8,149 bases of DNA from Flavobacteriaceae bacterium (lineage in GTDB: Bacteria; Bacteroidota; Bacteroidia; Flavobacteriales; Flavobacteriaceae), in NCBI GenBank assembly GCA_019752245.1, contig JAIEMH010000035.1, positions 1 through 8,149 on the forward strand, in the 5' to 3' direction. The translations under genes were made by a program, and so were the position numbers. Shown here piece by piece: positions 1 to 6,113 of the stretch (position 1 is the stretch's first letter; each line of letters opens with the position of its first letter). A model generated the notes under the pieces. That model did no database searches and had not been told where the DNA came from. It saw only the letters and a list, made by a program, of their open reading frames with translations.

Positions 1-50
1 TATCAAACAAATTTTCTGAACAAGCTACATTTACTAATCATGTCTACCCA
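1..50. other. Non-homologous segment upstream of truncated receptor gene
   Basis: These bases do not encode the signal peptide and beta-sandwich start expected in front of the receptor gene. In the receptor's own frame there are stops at 17-19 (TGA) and 35-37 (TAA). Frame 1 is closed at 58-60. Frame 3 is open from the window edge to a TAA at 96-98, so it could be the tail of another gene or element, but its roughly 31 residues match no family I recognise. Receptor-like residues (KKFDFKIKK, then the Met at 77) are readable from about base 51, so the break in homology lies near there. The segment could be a mobile-element end, a recombination junction with another locus, or a contig-end assembly error. 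The sequence alone cannot separate these. Confidence 0.35.
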
Positions 51-76
51 AAAAATTTGATTTCAAAATTAAAAAA

Positions 77-2644
77 ATGGATAAATCGGTTTACCTAAAA
101 GTTTCCTTTGTAACTTATGAAGATTATAAAATTAATTTGCAATCGATTGATGCTGATAAAGATTTTGGAACAATTGTTTTAAAACAAGCAGTTACTAATT
201 TAGACGAGGTTGTAGTAAAAAGTGAAGCACCACCAATTAGAATTAAAAAAGATACATTAGAGTTTAATGTCTCGTCGTTCAAAGTGCGTCCAGATGCTAA
301 TGTTGAAACACTTTTAAAACAGTTACCTGGTGTAGAAATCGATGCTGAAGGAAAAATAACAGTAAACGGAAAAGAAGTAAATCAAATTCTTGTAAACGGT
401 AAACCATTTTTTGATAAAGATGGAAAAATAGCACTTCAGAATTTACCTTCGGATATTATCAATAAAGTTCAAGTAACCGATACTAAAACTAAAAAAGAAG
501 AACAAACAGGCGCGGCTTCAAGCTCTAATAATGCTAGTATAAACTTGACTATTGATGAAGATAAAAACAAAGGTTTCTTTGGAAAATTTATGGGTGGTTA
601 TGGTTCAGATAAACGGTATGAAAGCAGTACATTAATTAATTATTTCAAGAACAAACGGAAAATAAGTGTGCTAGCATCTTCCAATAATATCAATTCTACA
701 GGTTTTTCTATGGACGAAGTTTTTGATAATATGGGCGGCGGAAGAAATAGAAATGTGTGGTTTAATGACAATGGTTCTTTCGGAATTAATGGAAGACGCT
801 TTGGTAGTGGTAATGGTATTACACAATCTAATTTAGTTGGAATAAACTATTCTGATGAATGGGTTAAAAATGTTGAAACGTCTGCTAGTTATTTTTATTC
901 TGGAGCCAACACCAAAAATAATAATAGAACAAGTCAAATTAACTTTTTGCCATCAGGTAATTTTACTACTAATTCCAATTCAAGTACAAACGAAGATAGG
1001 TATGTTCATAATGCAACATCGGTTTTTGAATATAAAATTGATTCAACAACAACCTTAACTATTGAACCTAACTTTACAAAATCTAATAATAGGAATAAAA
1101 ATATATCGTCACAGTCTTCTTATGGCGCAGATAATTCACTTTTGAACCAAAGTAATTCTGATAATTTTTATGAAAATAACACAAGCAGTTTTTCTAATAC
1201 TTTATCCTTTACTAAATCTTTTAAAAGAAAAGGTAAATATTTGAGTTTGGTTTTTGAAAATGAAAACGGAACTACTAAAGAAGATGAATACATAAAATCT
1301 AATACTGTTTTTTATCAAAATTTACTGCCAGATGATACTCGGAATCAGTTAAATAATTCCAAAAATAATAGTGCAAATTATAGAACAGAACTCGAATTTT
1401 ATCAACCAGTAACCGATTCGCTTCAAGTAAAACTTGGTTTGGAATATAAAGTTGACAGCAAAAAAGACAGAAGAAACTCTTTTGATTTTGACTCTACTTC
1501 ACAATCGTATTCAATAATTAATGATGAATTATCAAATGTTTTTAATTCATTAGAAAGAACAGTAACACCAAATACCGGAATTTCATTGAACAGTAAAAAA
1601 ATGAATTTATCCGTAAATGCAGGAACGACAATTATCAATTTTGACAATGATTCTGATTATTTAAATGTAAAAACTAATTTGAATAAAGATTTTGTTTTAC
1701 CTTATGTAAGTGCTTATGGTGGATACAGATTTTCAAAATCTAAAAACATTTGGATTAATTACAACTATTCTTATAGTCTTCCTTCGGCGAAACAAGTGTT
1801 GCCAGTAGAAGATTTGGCCAATCCGTTGAATACATTTATCGGAAATCCTAATCTTGATTTAAATAAAAATCATGGTATTTATTTCTCCTACAGAGATTTT
1901 GATTATGCCACACGATCTGGATATGGTGTATATACTGGAGGAAATTTTTATGACAACCAAATAGTTTCTTCAACAACTTACGATAATAACAGAAAGAGAA
2001 CCACAACCTACGACAATGTTTCTGGAACTTACAATTCATGGTTTGGTGTTTATTGGAATAAGTCTATGAAAAAAGACGCTCACAAATTTAGATATGAACT
2101 AAGATTGAACAATAATTTTGGATTGTCTAAAGGATATACAGACGGCGAATTATATAATGCAAAAACGTATAGCTTTTCTCCAAGAGTAAGCCTTACTTAT
2201 GATTATGGCGAATTGTTAACCATAAATCCATCGTACAATTATTCATACAATAAATCAAATTTTACTAATTACATTATTGAATCAGCTTCTAATTACACGC
2301 ATAAATTTAATGTGCAAGTAACAAGTTATTGGCCTAAAAATTGGACTTTCGGAAACGATTTTGGATATACCTACAACTCTAATATTGCTGACGGATTCAA
2401 GAAAGATTTCTACTTATGGAACACTAGTTTGTCCTACAGTTTTTTCGAAAAGAAACTAATGGCGAAAGTAAAGGTTTATGATATGTTAAATCAAAACCAA
2501 AGCGCTACAAGAACGATAAGTGCTACATCAATAAGAGATGAAGAAAATATAGTTTTAAAGCGATACGTAATGTTTTCACTAACTTACAAACTAGAAAAAT
2601 TTGCCGGAAAAGAAAAAAAATCTGGTGGAATGATGTGGTACTAA
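77..2644 (+). CDS. TonB-receptor-like outer-membrane beta-barrel protein, N-terminally truncated
   Basis: This is a large outer-membrane beta-barrel protein of the flavobacterial CarboxypepD_reg plus plug plus OMP_b-brl_3-like type, presumed to take up or sense a ligand at the outer membrane. Residues 1-37 are only the second half of the N-terminal beta-sandwich (KVSFVTYEDYK, then DFGTIVLKQ). Residues 41-160 are plug-like: LDEVVV, RIKKDTLEFN, LLKQLPGVEID, VNGKEVNQILVNGKPFF. From about residue 165 to the end the Asn/Ser/Tyr-rich alternating pattern is that of beta-strands in a barrel, closing with SLTYKLEKF and a C-terminal Tyr. No signal peptide is present, and about 65-75 N-terminal residues expected in relatives are missing. 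In-frame receptor-like codons continue upstream of the ATG to about base 51, so ATG 77 is probably an internal Met of the ancestral gene. As it stands the product probably cannot be exported, so the gene may be a pseudogene. No SusD-like partner lies downstream. The substrate is unknown. Confidence 0.82.
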   Translation: MDKSVYLKVSFVTYEDYKINLQSIDADKDFGTIVLKQAVTNLDEVVVKSEAPPIRIKKDTLEFNVSSFKVRPDANVETLLKQLPGVEIDAEGKITVNGKEVNQILVNGKPFFDKDGKIALQNLPSDIINKVQVTDTKTKKEEQTGAASSSNNASINLTIDEDKNKGFFGKFMGGYGSDKRYESSTLINYFKNKRKISVLASSNNINSTGFSMDEVFDNMGGGRNRNVWFNDNGSFGINGRRFGSGNGITQSNLVGINYSDEWVKNVETSASYFYSGANTKNNNRTSQINFLPSGNFTTNSNSSTNEDRYVHNATSVFEYKIDSTTTLTIEPNFTKSNNRNKNISSQSSYGADNSLLNQSNSDNFYENNTSSFSNTLSFTKSFKRKGKYLSLVFENENGTTKEDEYIKSNTVFYQNLLPDDTRNQLNNSKNNSANYRTELEFYQPVTDSLQVKLGLEYKVDSKKDRRNSFDFDSTSQSYSIINDELSNVFNSLERTVTPNTGISLNSKKMNLSVNAGTTIINFDNDSDYLNVKTNLNKDFVLPYVSAYGGYRFSKSKNIWINYNYSYSLPSAKQVLPVEDLANPLNTFIGNPNLDLNKNHGIYFSYRDFDYATRSGYGVYTGGNFYDNQIVSSTTYDNNRKRTTTYDNVSGTYNSWFGVYWNKSMKKDAHKFRYELRLNNNFGLSKGYTDGELYNAKTYSFSPRVSLTYDYGELLTINPSYNYSYNKSNFTNYIIESASNYTHKFNVQVTSYWPKNWTFGNDFGYTYNSNIADGFKKDFYLWNTSLSYSFFEKKLMAKVKVYDMLNQNQSATRTISATSIRDEENIVLKRYVMFSLTYKLEKFAGKEKKSGGMMWY

Positions 2645-2649
2645 AAAAT

Positions 2650-2680
2650 AAAAATGCCTTCAATCTCTGAAGGCATTTTT
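2650..2680. terminator. Bidirectional intrinsic terminator between convergent genes
   Basis: This is a perfect 12-bp stem (AAAAATGCCTTC pairing with GAAGGCATTTTT) around a 7-base loop (AATCTCT). Its core is the GC-containing ATGCCTTC/GAAGGCAT pairing. The flanking T run on the plus strand and A run on the other strand let it work in both directions. It starts 6 bases after the receptor stop codon and ends 26 bases before the stop codon of the convergent TPM gene, so it probably ends transcription of both units. Confidence 0.88.
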
Positions 2681-2706
2681 TATTTAAATATATTTTATTT
2701 TGACTT

Positions 2707-3504
2707 TTACCAACCGCCACTAGAGCCACCTCCAGAGAAACCGCCACCGCCAAAACCTCCGCCAAAGCCACCACCGCCAGAAAATCCACCGCCAGATGAA
2801 CCTCCAAAATCGCTTCCGCCGCTCCTTCCTAAATTGCTTAGAATTATAATATCTAGTAAACTTGGTCCTCCAGAATTATTGCCAGAGTTTCCACCTTTAT
2901 TTCGAGAAATTATTGAGATTATGACGATAAAAATTATAATAAAAATTAAAATGGGTAAAAATCCTCCGTCATTTTTATCAGTAATTCGTGTGCCTTTGTA
3001 TTTTCCTTTAAAGACATCAAAAATCGCATCAGTACCTTTGTTTAAACCATTATAATAACTTCCAGCTTTAAATTCTGGAACGATAATGTTTCTAATTATT
3101 TCTCCACCAATTCCAGCAGTTAATCGATCCTCTAAGCCATAACCGGGATTAATAGCAATCTTTCGCTCTTCTTTTGAAAGCAAAATAATTAATCCATTAT
3201 CTTCTTTGGCTTGACCAATTCCCCAAGTATGTGCCCATGTTGTTGCAAGTGTACTTACATCTTCACCTTTAAGACTTTCTACTGTAATTATTACTATTTG
3301 AGTCGTTGTAGAATCAGAATATTTTATAAGTTTTTCTTCTAGTTGTGATTTTTCTGAATCGCTTAAAAGCTTCGCATAGTCATAAACAGAAGTTTGAAAC
3401 TCGGGCTTTGGTGGAATGGTAAATTGAGCAAAACCCAAATGACTTAACAAAAAGAGTAAACATATCAATAGGATTTGCCCTATTCTATAAAAAAACTGTA
3501 TCAT
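2707..3504 (-). CDS. Exported TPM-domain protein with Gly-rich C-terminal tail (YgcG-like)
   Basis: This is an envelope protein of the TPM family (named for TLP18.3, Psb32 and MOLO-1). Some members have reported phosphatase activity, but the role in bacteria is not settled. Residues 1-27 form a signal peptide with a hydrophobic core (ILLICLLFLL), likely cleaved near GFAQ. The TPM domain spans about residues 36-165 and has the family core DNGLIILLSKEERKIAINPG at 102-121, then GYGLEDRLTAG. A membrane segment at about 181-200 (FLPILIFIIIFIVIISIIS) is followed by a tail rich in Gly and Ser that ends in SSGGW, so the domain should face the periplasm. The ATG directly abuts the stop codon of the upstream TPM gene, which implies coupled translation. 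It is the last gene of the block before the terminator. The lack of a second signal and the 265-residue length fit the family. Confidence 0.9.
   Translation of the reverse strand: MIQFFYRIGQILLICLLFLLSHLGFAQFTIPPKPEFQTSVYDYAKLLSDSEKSQLEEKLIKYSDSTTTQIVIITVESLKGEDVSTLATTWAHTWGIGQAKEDNGLIILLSKEERKIAINPGYGLEDRLTAGIGGEIIRNIIVPEFKAGSYYNGLNKGTDAIFDVFKGKYKGTRITDKNDGGFLPILIFIIIFIVIISIISRNKGGNSGNNSGGPSLLDIIILSNLGRSGGSDFGGSSGGGFSGGGGFGGGFGGGGFSGGGSSGGW
2710..2821 (-). repeat. Gly/Ser-coding low-complexity tract
   Basis: The 3' end of the exported TPM gene (codons for about residues 228-265) is an imperfect repetition of GGN and TCN codons, read on the plus strand as CCACC/GCC repeats. It encodes units such as GGGFSGGGG and GGFGGGF. 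The base composition is visibly richer in G+C than the surrounding A/T-rich sequence, as Gly codons require. The tract is prone to slippage and in-frame length change, so tail length may vary between strains. It also creates a spurious proline-rich open frame on the plus strand. Confidence 0.75.
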
Positions 3505-3942
3505 TTATCCTTTTGATATTTCGTTGGAAAGTTCATCAACATCATCATCTTCAAACGGAAAATGATTTTTAAGTTGCTCACCAGCATTATGAATTCCGTT
3601 AACAATAGCTAGTTTGTTTTCGCCATTTCTAAAATGTGAAGCCATGATATCCTTGGTAGAATCCCAAAAGTCATCAGCTACTTTATCATTTATACCTTTA
3701 TCGCCATAAATAGCAAATTGTTTACTTTTTACCGCAATATAAATAATAACACCATTTCGGTCTTTAGTGTTCTCCATTTTTAGCATATTAAAAACTTCCA
3801 CTGCTCGGTCAATAGGAGCAATGGTAGTTTCTTTTTCTATATGCACACGAATTTCACCAGAAGTATTTTTTTCTGCCAAGCAAATTGCTTCTACAATTTC
3901 TGCTTCTTCAGATTTAGATAAAAAATCTTCTACTTTAGACAT
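3505..3942 (-). CDS. Cytosolic TPM-domain protein
   Basis: This 145-residue protein consists almost entirely of one TPM domain. It has no signal peptide and no membrane segment, so it is predicted to be cytosolic or peripheral. Family features are the N-terminal helix (EDFLSKSEEAEIVEAICLAE), the SGEIRVHIE strand at 28-36, the core DRNGVIIYIAVKSKQFAIYG at 61-80 followed by DKGIN, and the late helix NGENKLAIVNGIHNAGEQLK (106-125). The last 20 residues are acidic (FEDDDVDELSNE). Its start codon overlaps the lemA-like stop by one base (TAATG), and its own stop abuts the next ATG, so the three genes should be made together. The biochemical function is unknown. The pairing of a soluble and an exported TPM paralogue next to LemA is a recurrent arrangement in Bacteroidota, as far as I recall. 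Confidence 0.87.
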   Translation of the reverse strand: MSKVEDFLSKSEEAEIVEAICLAEKNTSGEIRVHIEKETTIAPIDRAVEVFNMLKMENTKDRNGVIIYIAVKSKQFAIYGDKGINDKVADDFWDSTKDIMASHFRNGENKLAIVNGIHNAGEQLKNHFPFEDDDVDELSNEISKG

Positions 3943-4553
3943 TATTTTGTTTCTTTTTTGTCAAAGTTAAATTCTACGTCTGGAGCTTTGTCTGCGCCGG
4001 TTACAGCTTCAAAATAAGGTTTTGCTTTAAATCCAAACCAACCTGCAAACAAGCTATTTGGGAAAACACTAACGTGATTGTTATAAGGTTTAATAGCTTC
4101 GTTATAACGAGTTCTTGCTGTTAAAATTTGATTTTCTGTACTTGCCAATTCATCTTGTAATTTCAAGAAATTCTCATTGGCTTTTAAACTTGGATATTGC
4201 TCTACAGTTACTAATAATCTAGATAAAGAACTACTTAATCCACTTTGAGCTTGATTAAACTGTGCTAATTGTTCTGGTGTGATATTCGTTGGGTCAATTG
4301 TTACTGAAGTTGCTTTTGCACGTGCTTCAATAACTGCTGTTAATGTTCCTTTTTCGTATTCAGCTGCACCTTGAACGGTTTTTACTAAATTGCCAATAAG
4401 GTCATTTCTTCTTTGGTAAGCTGTTTGAACATTACCCCAACTTTCTTTTACATCTTGATCAAGAGTTACGGCTGTATTATTGATTCCTTTAAAGTAAAAG
4501 TATCCAAATAATACCACTACTCCTAAAATTATCCAAGGCAAAAATTTTCTCAT
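3942..4553 (-). CDS. lemA: LemA family membrane protein
   Basis: LemA proteins are small inner-membrane proteins with a helical-bundle domain outside the membrane. Their molecular function is poorly defined. The 203 residues match the usual length (about 185-200). Residues 5-22 are the N-terminal transmembrane segment (LPWIILGVVVLFGYFYFK). The LemA signature follows: LDQDVKESWGNVQTAYQRRN at 31-50, DLIGNLVKTVQGAAEYEK at 51-68, LSRLLVTVEQYPSLKANENF at 110-129, LQDELASTENQILTARTRYN at 132-151, and the conserved C-terminal FPNSLFAGWFGF (164-175). The family's initial VxxQWxxVxxxLQRRxDLIPNL is recognisable, with SWGNVQTAYQRRNDLIGNL here. The gene is followed by two TPM genes with an overlapping TAATG junction. 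A 65-bp gap separates it from the MerR gene upstream, so it could have its own promoter, although none is convincing. The symbol is a family name. Confidence 0.93.
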   Translation of the reverse strand: MRKFLPWIILGVVVLFGYFYFKGINNTAVTLDQDVKESWGNVQTAYQRRNDLIGNLVKTVQGAAEYEKGTLTAVIEARAKATSVTIDPTNITPEQLAQFNQAQSGLSSSLSRLLVTVEQYPSLKANENFLKLQDELASTENQILTARTRYNEAIKPYNNHVSVFPNSLFAGWFGFKAKPYFEAVTGADKAPDVEFNFDKKETK

Positions 4554-4618
4554 AATTTCTAATTTTTAAGTTTTATTTATTGTTTTTGTTTATTGATTTA
4601 TTATTGCAAAAATCATTC

Positions 4619-4951
4619 CTAAAGTTGATTTTTAATACTCGTTAACTCCGCTTTAATACCTTCCAATTTTGAAATAATATCAAATTTATCAAGCGTTTTT
4701 TTCTGTCCTTCTTTCAAATGCGTTTTTGCTCCTTCCAAAGTAAATCCGCGTTCTTTTACCAAATGATAAATAAGTTGCAAATTCCTAACGTCTTCTTGGG
4801 TAAACATTCTATTTCCTTTGGCGTTTTTCTTTGGTTTCAAGATATCAAACTCTTTGTCCCAAAAACGAATAAGCGATGCATTAACGCCAAAAGCTTCGGC
4901 AACTTCACCAATACTAAAATATAATTTATCTTTTGATAACTCTATGTGCAT
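4619..4951 (-). CDS. Small MerR-family transcriptional regulator
   Basis: This 110-residue DNA-binding protein has a MerR-type winged helix-turn-helix at residues 11-78. YFSIGEVAEAFGVNASLIRF (11-30) forms the HTH, WDKEFDILKPKKNAKGNRMF (31-50) is the wing, and TQEDVRNLQLIYHLVKERGF (51-70) followed by TLEGAKTHLK gives the second helical pair. The last 25 residues (DIISKLEGIKAELTSIKNQL) look like the short coiled-coil dimerisation helix. No effector-binding domain and no Cys cluster for metal sensing is present, so the inducing signal cannot be read from the sequence. It sits between the M23 peptidase gene (51-bp gap) and lemA (65-bp gap), all in one direction. Local autoregulation or control of the neighbours is plausible but inferred. 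The start at 4951 leaves the usual short N-terminal lead before the HTH. Confidence 0.9.
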   Translation of the reverse strand: MHIELSKDKLYFSIGEVAEAFGVNASLIRFWDKEFDILKPKKNAKGNRMFTQEDVRNLQLIYHLVKERGFTLEGAKTHLKEGQKKTLDKFDIISKLEGIKAELTSIKNQL

Positions 4952-5002
4952 TTTAATTTCTTTATTTTAAATTTTATAGACGCAATTAGTCGAGTCTCTA
5001 TC

Positions 5003-5980
5003 CTAATCCAACGATTGATTTTCTTGATTTGCTATTTTTGATATGACAACATATTCTGCTGCCGAAATATTTCCGTAATAAAAATTTATCGGATTCACTA
5101 CTTTTCCATCTTTGTGAACTTCATAGTGCAAATGTGGTGCTTCACTTCGGCCTGTACTTCCTACATATCCAATAATATCTCCACGTTTTACTCTTTGACC
5201 CGAACGAACTTTATACTTACTTAAATGTCCATACAAAGTTAAATACCCAAATCCATGTGTAATTTCAATATGATTTCCATAACCCGAAAGCGAATTGTCC
5301 GCATTTTTCACAATGCCATCGCCAGTGGCATAAATTGGTGTTCCAGTTGCAGCGGTAAAGTCCATTCCTTCGTGCATTTTTCTTGCTTTGGTAAACGGAT
5401 CGGTTCTGTAGCCAAATCCAGACGCCATATGTTTTAAATCTTCGTTTTTTACTGGCTGTATTGCCGGAACTGCACTCAATAATTTGTCTTTTGCTTTAGC
5501 CAATTTCAAAATTTCATCCAACGATTTTGATTGGACTGCCAATGCTTTAGAAATACCATCTACTTTTTCAGATGTATTGATTACCAAATCTGAATTATTA
5601 AATCCTTCCAATTCTTTGTATCTGTTTCGGTCAATAATACCTCTTCTTTTTTCCTCAGAAATCGGAGCCGAATTAAAATAAACACGATATAAATTATTGT
5701 CTCGTTGTTCTAAATCAGATGCAACTTCGTCTATAGTTTCTACTTTCTTGTTCAAAATAGCATACCTAACCTTCATATTTTCAATTTCTCTGGCTTGTAT
5801 TTTGTCTTTTGGCGTCTCAAAATAAGGAGTATTCATCAAAATCACAAAACACAAAAATCCAAACAACGCCGATGCAATGAGGAATAACAAGGCATAACCA
5901 ACTTTCTTTCTCTTTTGAGGTTTGATTTTATGGTAAGCTAGATTTTCTGTATCGTAATAATACTTAACTTTCTTCGACAT
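5003..5980 (-). CDS. Membrane-anchored M23-family (LytM-like) murein metallopeptidase
   Basis: This is a predicted zinc endopeptidase that cuts peptidoglycan cross-links in the periplasm, similar in architecture to MepM/NlpD-type proteins. The N-terminus is Lys/Tyr-rich and cytosolic, followed by one transmembrane segment at about residues 28-49 (GYALLFLIASALFGFLCFVI). Residues 58-165 are charged and helical, probably coiled coil. The peptidase domain occupies about 182-300. SGFGYRTDPFTKARKMHEGM leads into H203 and D207 of the HxxxD motif, GHLS supplies H252, and HLHYEV supplies H283 and H285, so all expected zinc and catalytic residues are present. The product therefore looks active, unlike the degenerate LytM activators. 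The length of 325 is normal for flavobacterial members. It is the first gene of the minus-strand block, divergent from the SRPBCC gene, and its start codon lies inside an inverted repeat (5979-6049). Confidence 0.93.
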   Translation of the reverse strand: MSKKVKYYYDTENLAYHKIKPQKRKKVGYALLFLIASALFGFLCFVILMNTPYFETPKDKIQAREIENMKVRYAILNKKVETIDEVASDLEQRDNNLYRVYFNSAPISEEKRRGIIDRNRYKELEGFNNSDLVINTSEKVDGISKALAVQSKSLDEILKLAKAKDKLLSAVPAIQPVKNEDLKHMASGFGYRTDPFTKARKMHEGMDFTAATGTPIYATGDGIVKNADNSLSGYGNHIEITHGFGYLTLYGHLSKYKVRSGQRVKRGDIIGYVGSTGRSEAPHLHYEVHKDGKVVNPINFYYGNISAAEYVVISKIANQENQSLD

Positions 5981-6049
5981 TTCTTAAATTATACTATTTT
6001 TGTACTCGTTTTAAGAATAACAATGGTTATACGAACAAATTTAAGAAAT
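5979..6049. repeat. 12-bp inverted repeat reaching into the M23 start codon
   Basis: ATTTCTTAAATT (5979-5990) and its exact reverse complement AATTTAAGAAAT (6038-6049) lie 47 bases apart in the divergent intergenic region. The core TTTAAGAA occurs a third time at 6010-6017, in the same orientation as the 6040-6047 copy. The proximal arm includes two bases of the M23 start codon (complement of 5978-5980). A minus-strand transcript starting upstream of 6049 could pair either distal copy with the start region. Alternatively the three copies could be protein-binding half-sites. The sequence is very A/T-rich, so chance occurrence is a real possibility. Confidence 0.3.
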
Positions 6050-6113
6050 GTTTCATTCTAAACTATTTTTTATCTTTAATTTGTCATAATTTCATAAACT
6101 TAAATTAAAAGCT

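Noticed and set aside
2654..3055. Plus-strand proline-rich open frame of 133 codons
   Set aside because: It is the complement of the Gly-rich tail and adjacent part of the exported TPM gene. The proline repeats follow from GGN codons on the other strand, and it starts inside the terminator hairpin.
4575..4608. TTTATTG-like near-repeats in the gap between lemA and the MerR gene
   Set aside because: These are short, imperfect repeats in a nearly pure A/T stretch, with no symmetry or promoter-like spacing to support a regulatory call.
4975..5001. Weak hairpin AGAC/GTCT between the M23 and MerR genes
   Set aside because: Only four contiguous pairs, no GC-rich stem and no proper U-tract, so it is not supportable as a terminator.
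6071..6083. Possible Bacteroidota -7 elements (TATCTTTA, TTAATTTG) upstream of the SRPBCC gene
   Set aside because: Each differs by one base from TAnnTTTG and neither has a convincing TTG element at the right distance. In sequence this A/T-rich such matches are expected by chance.
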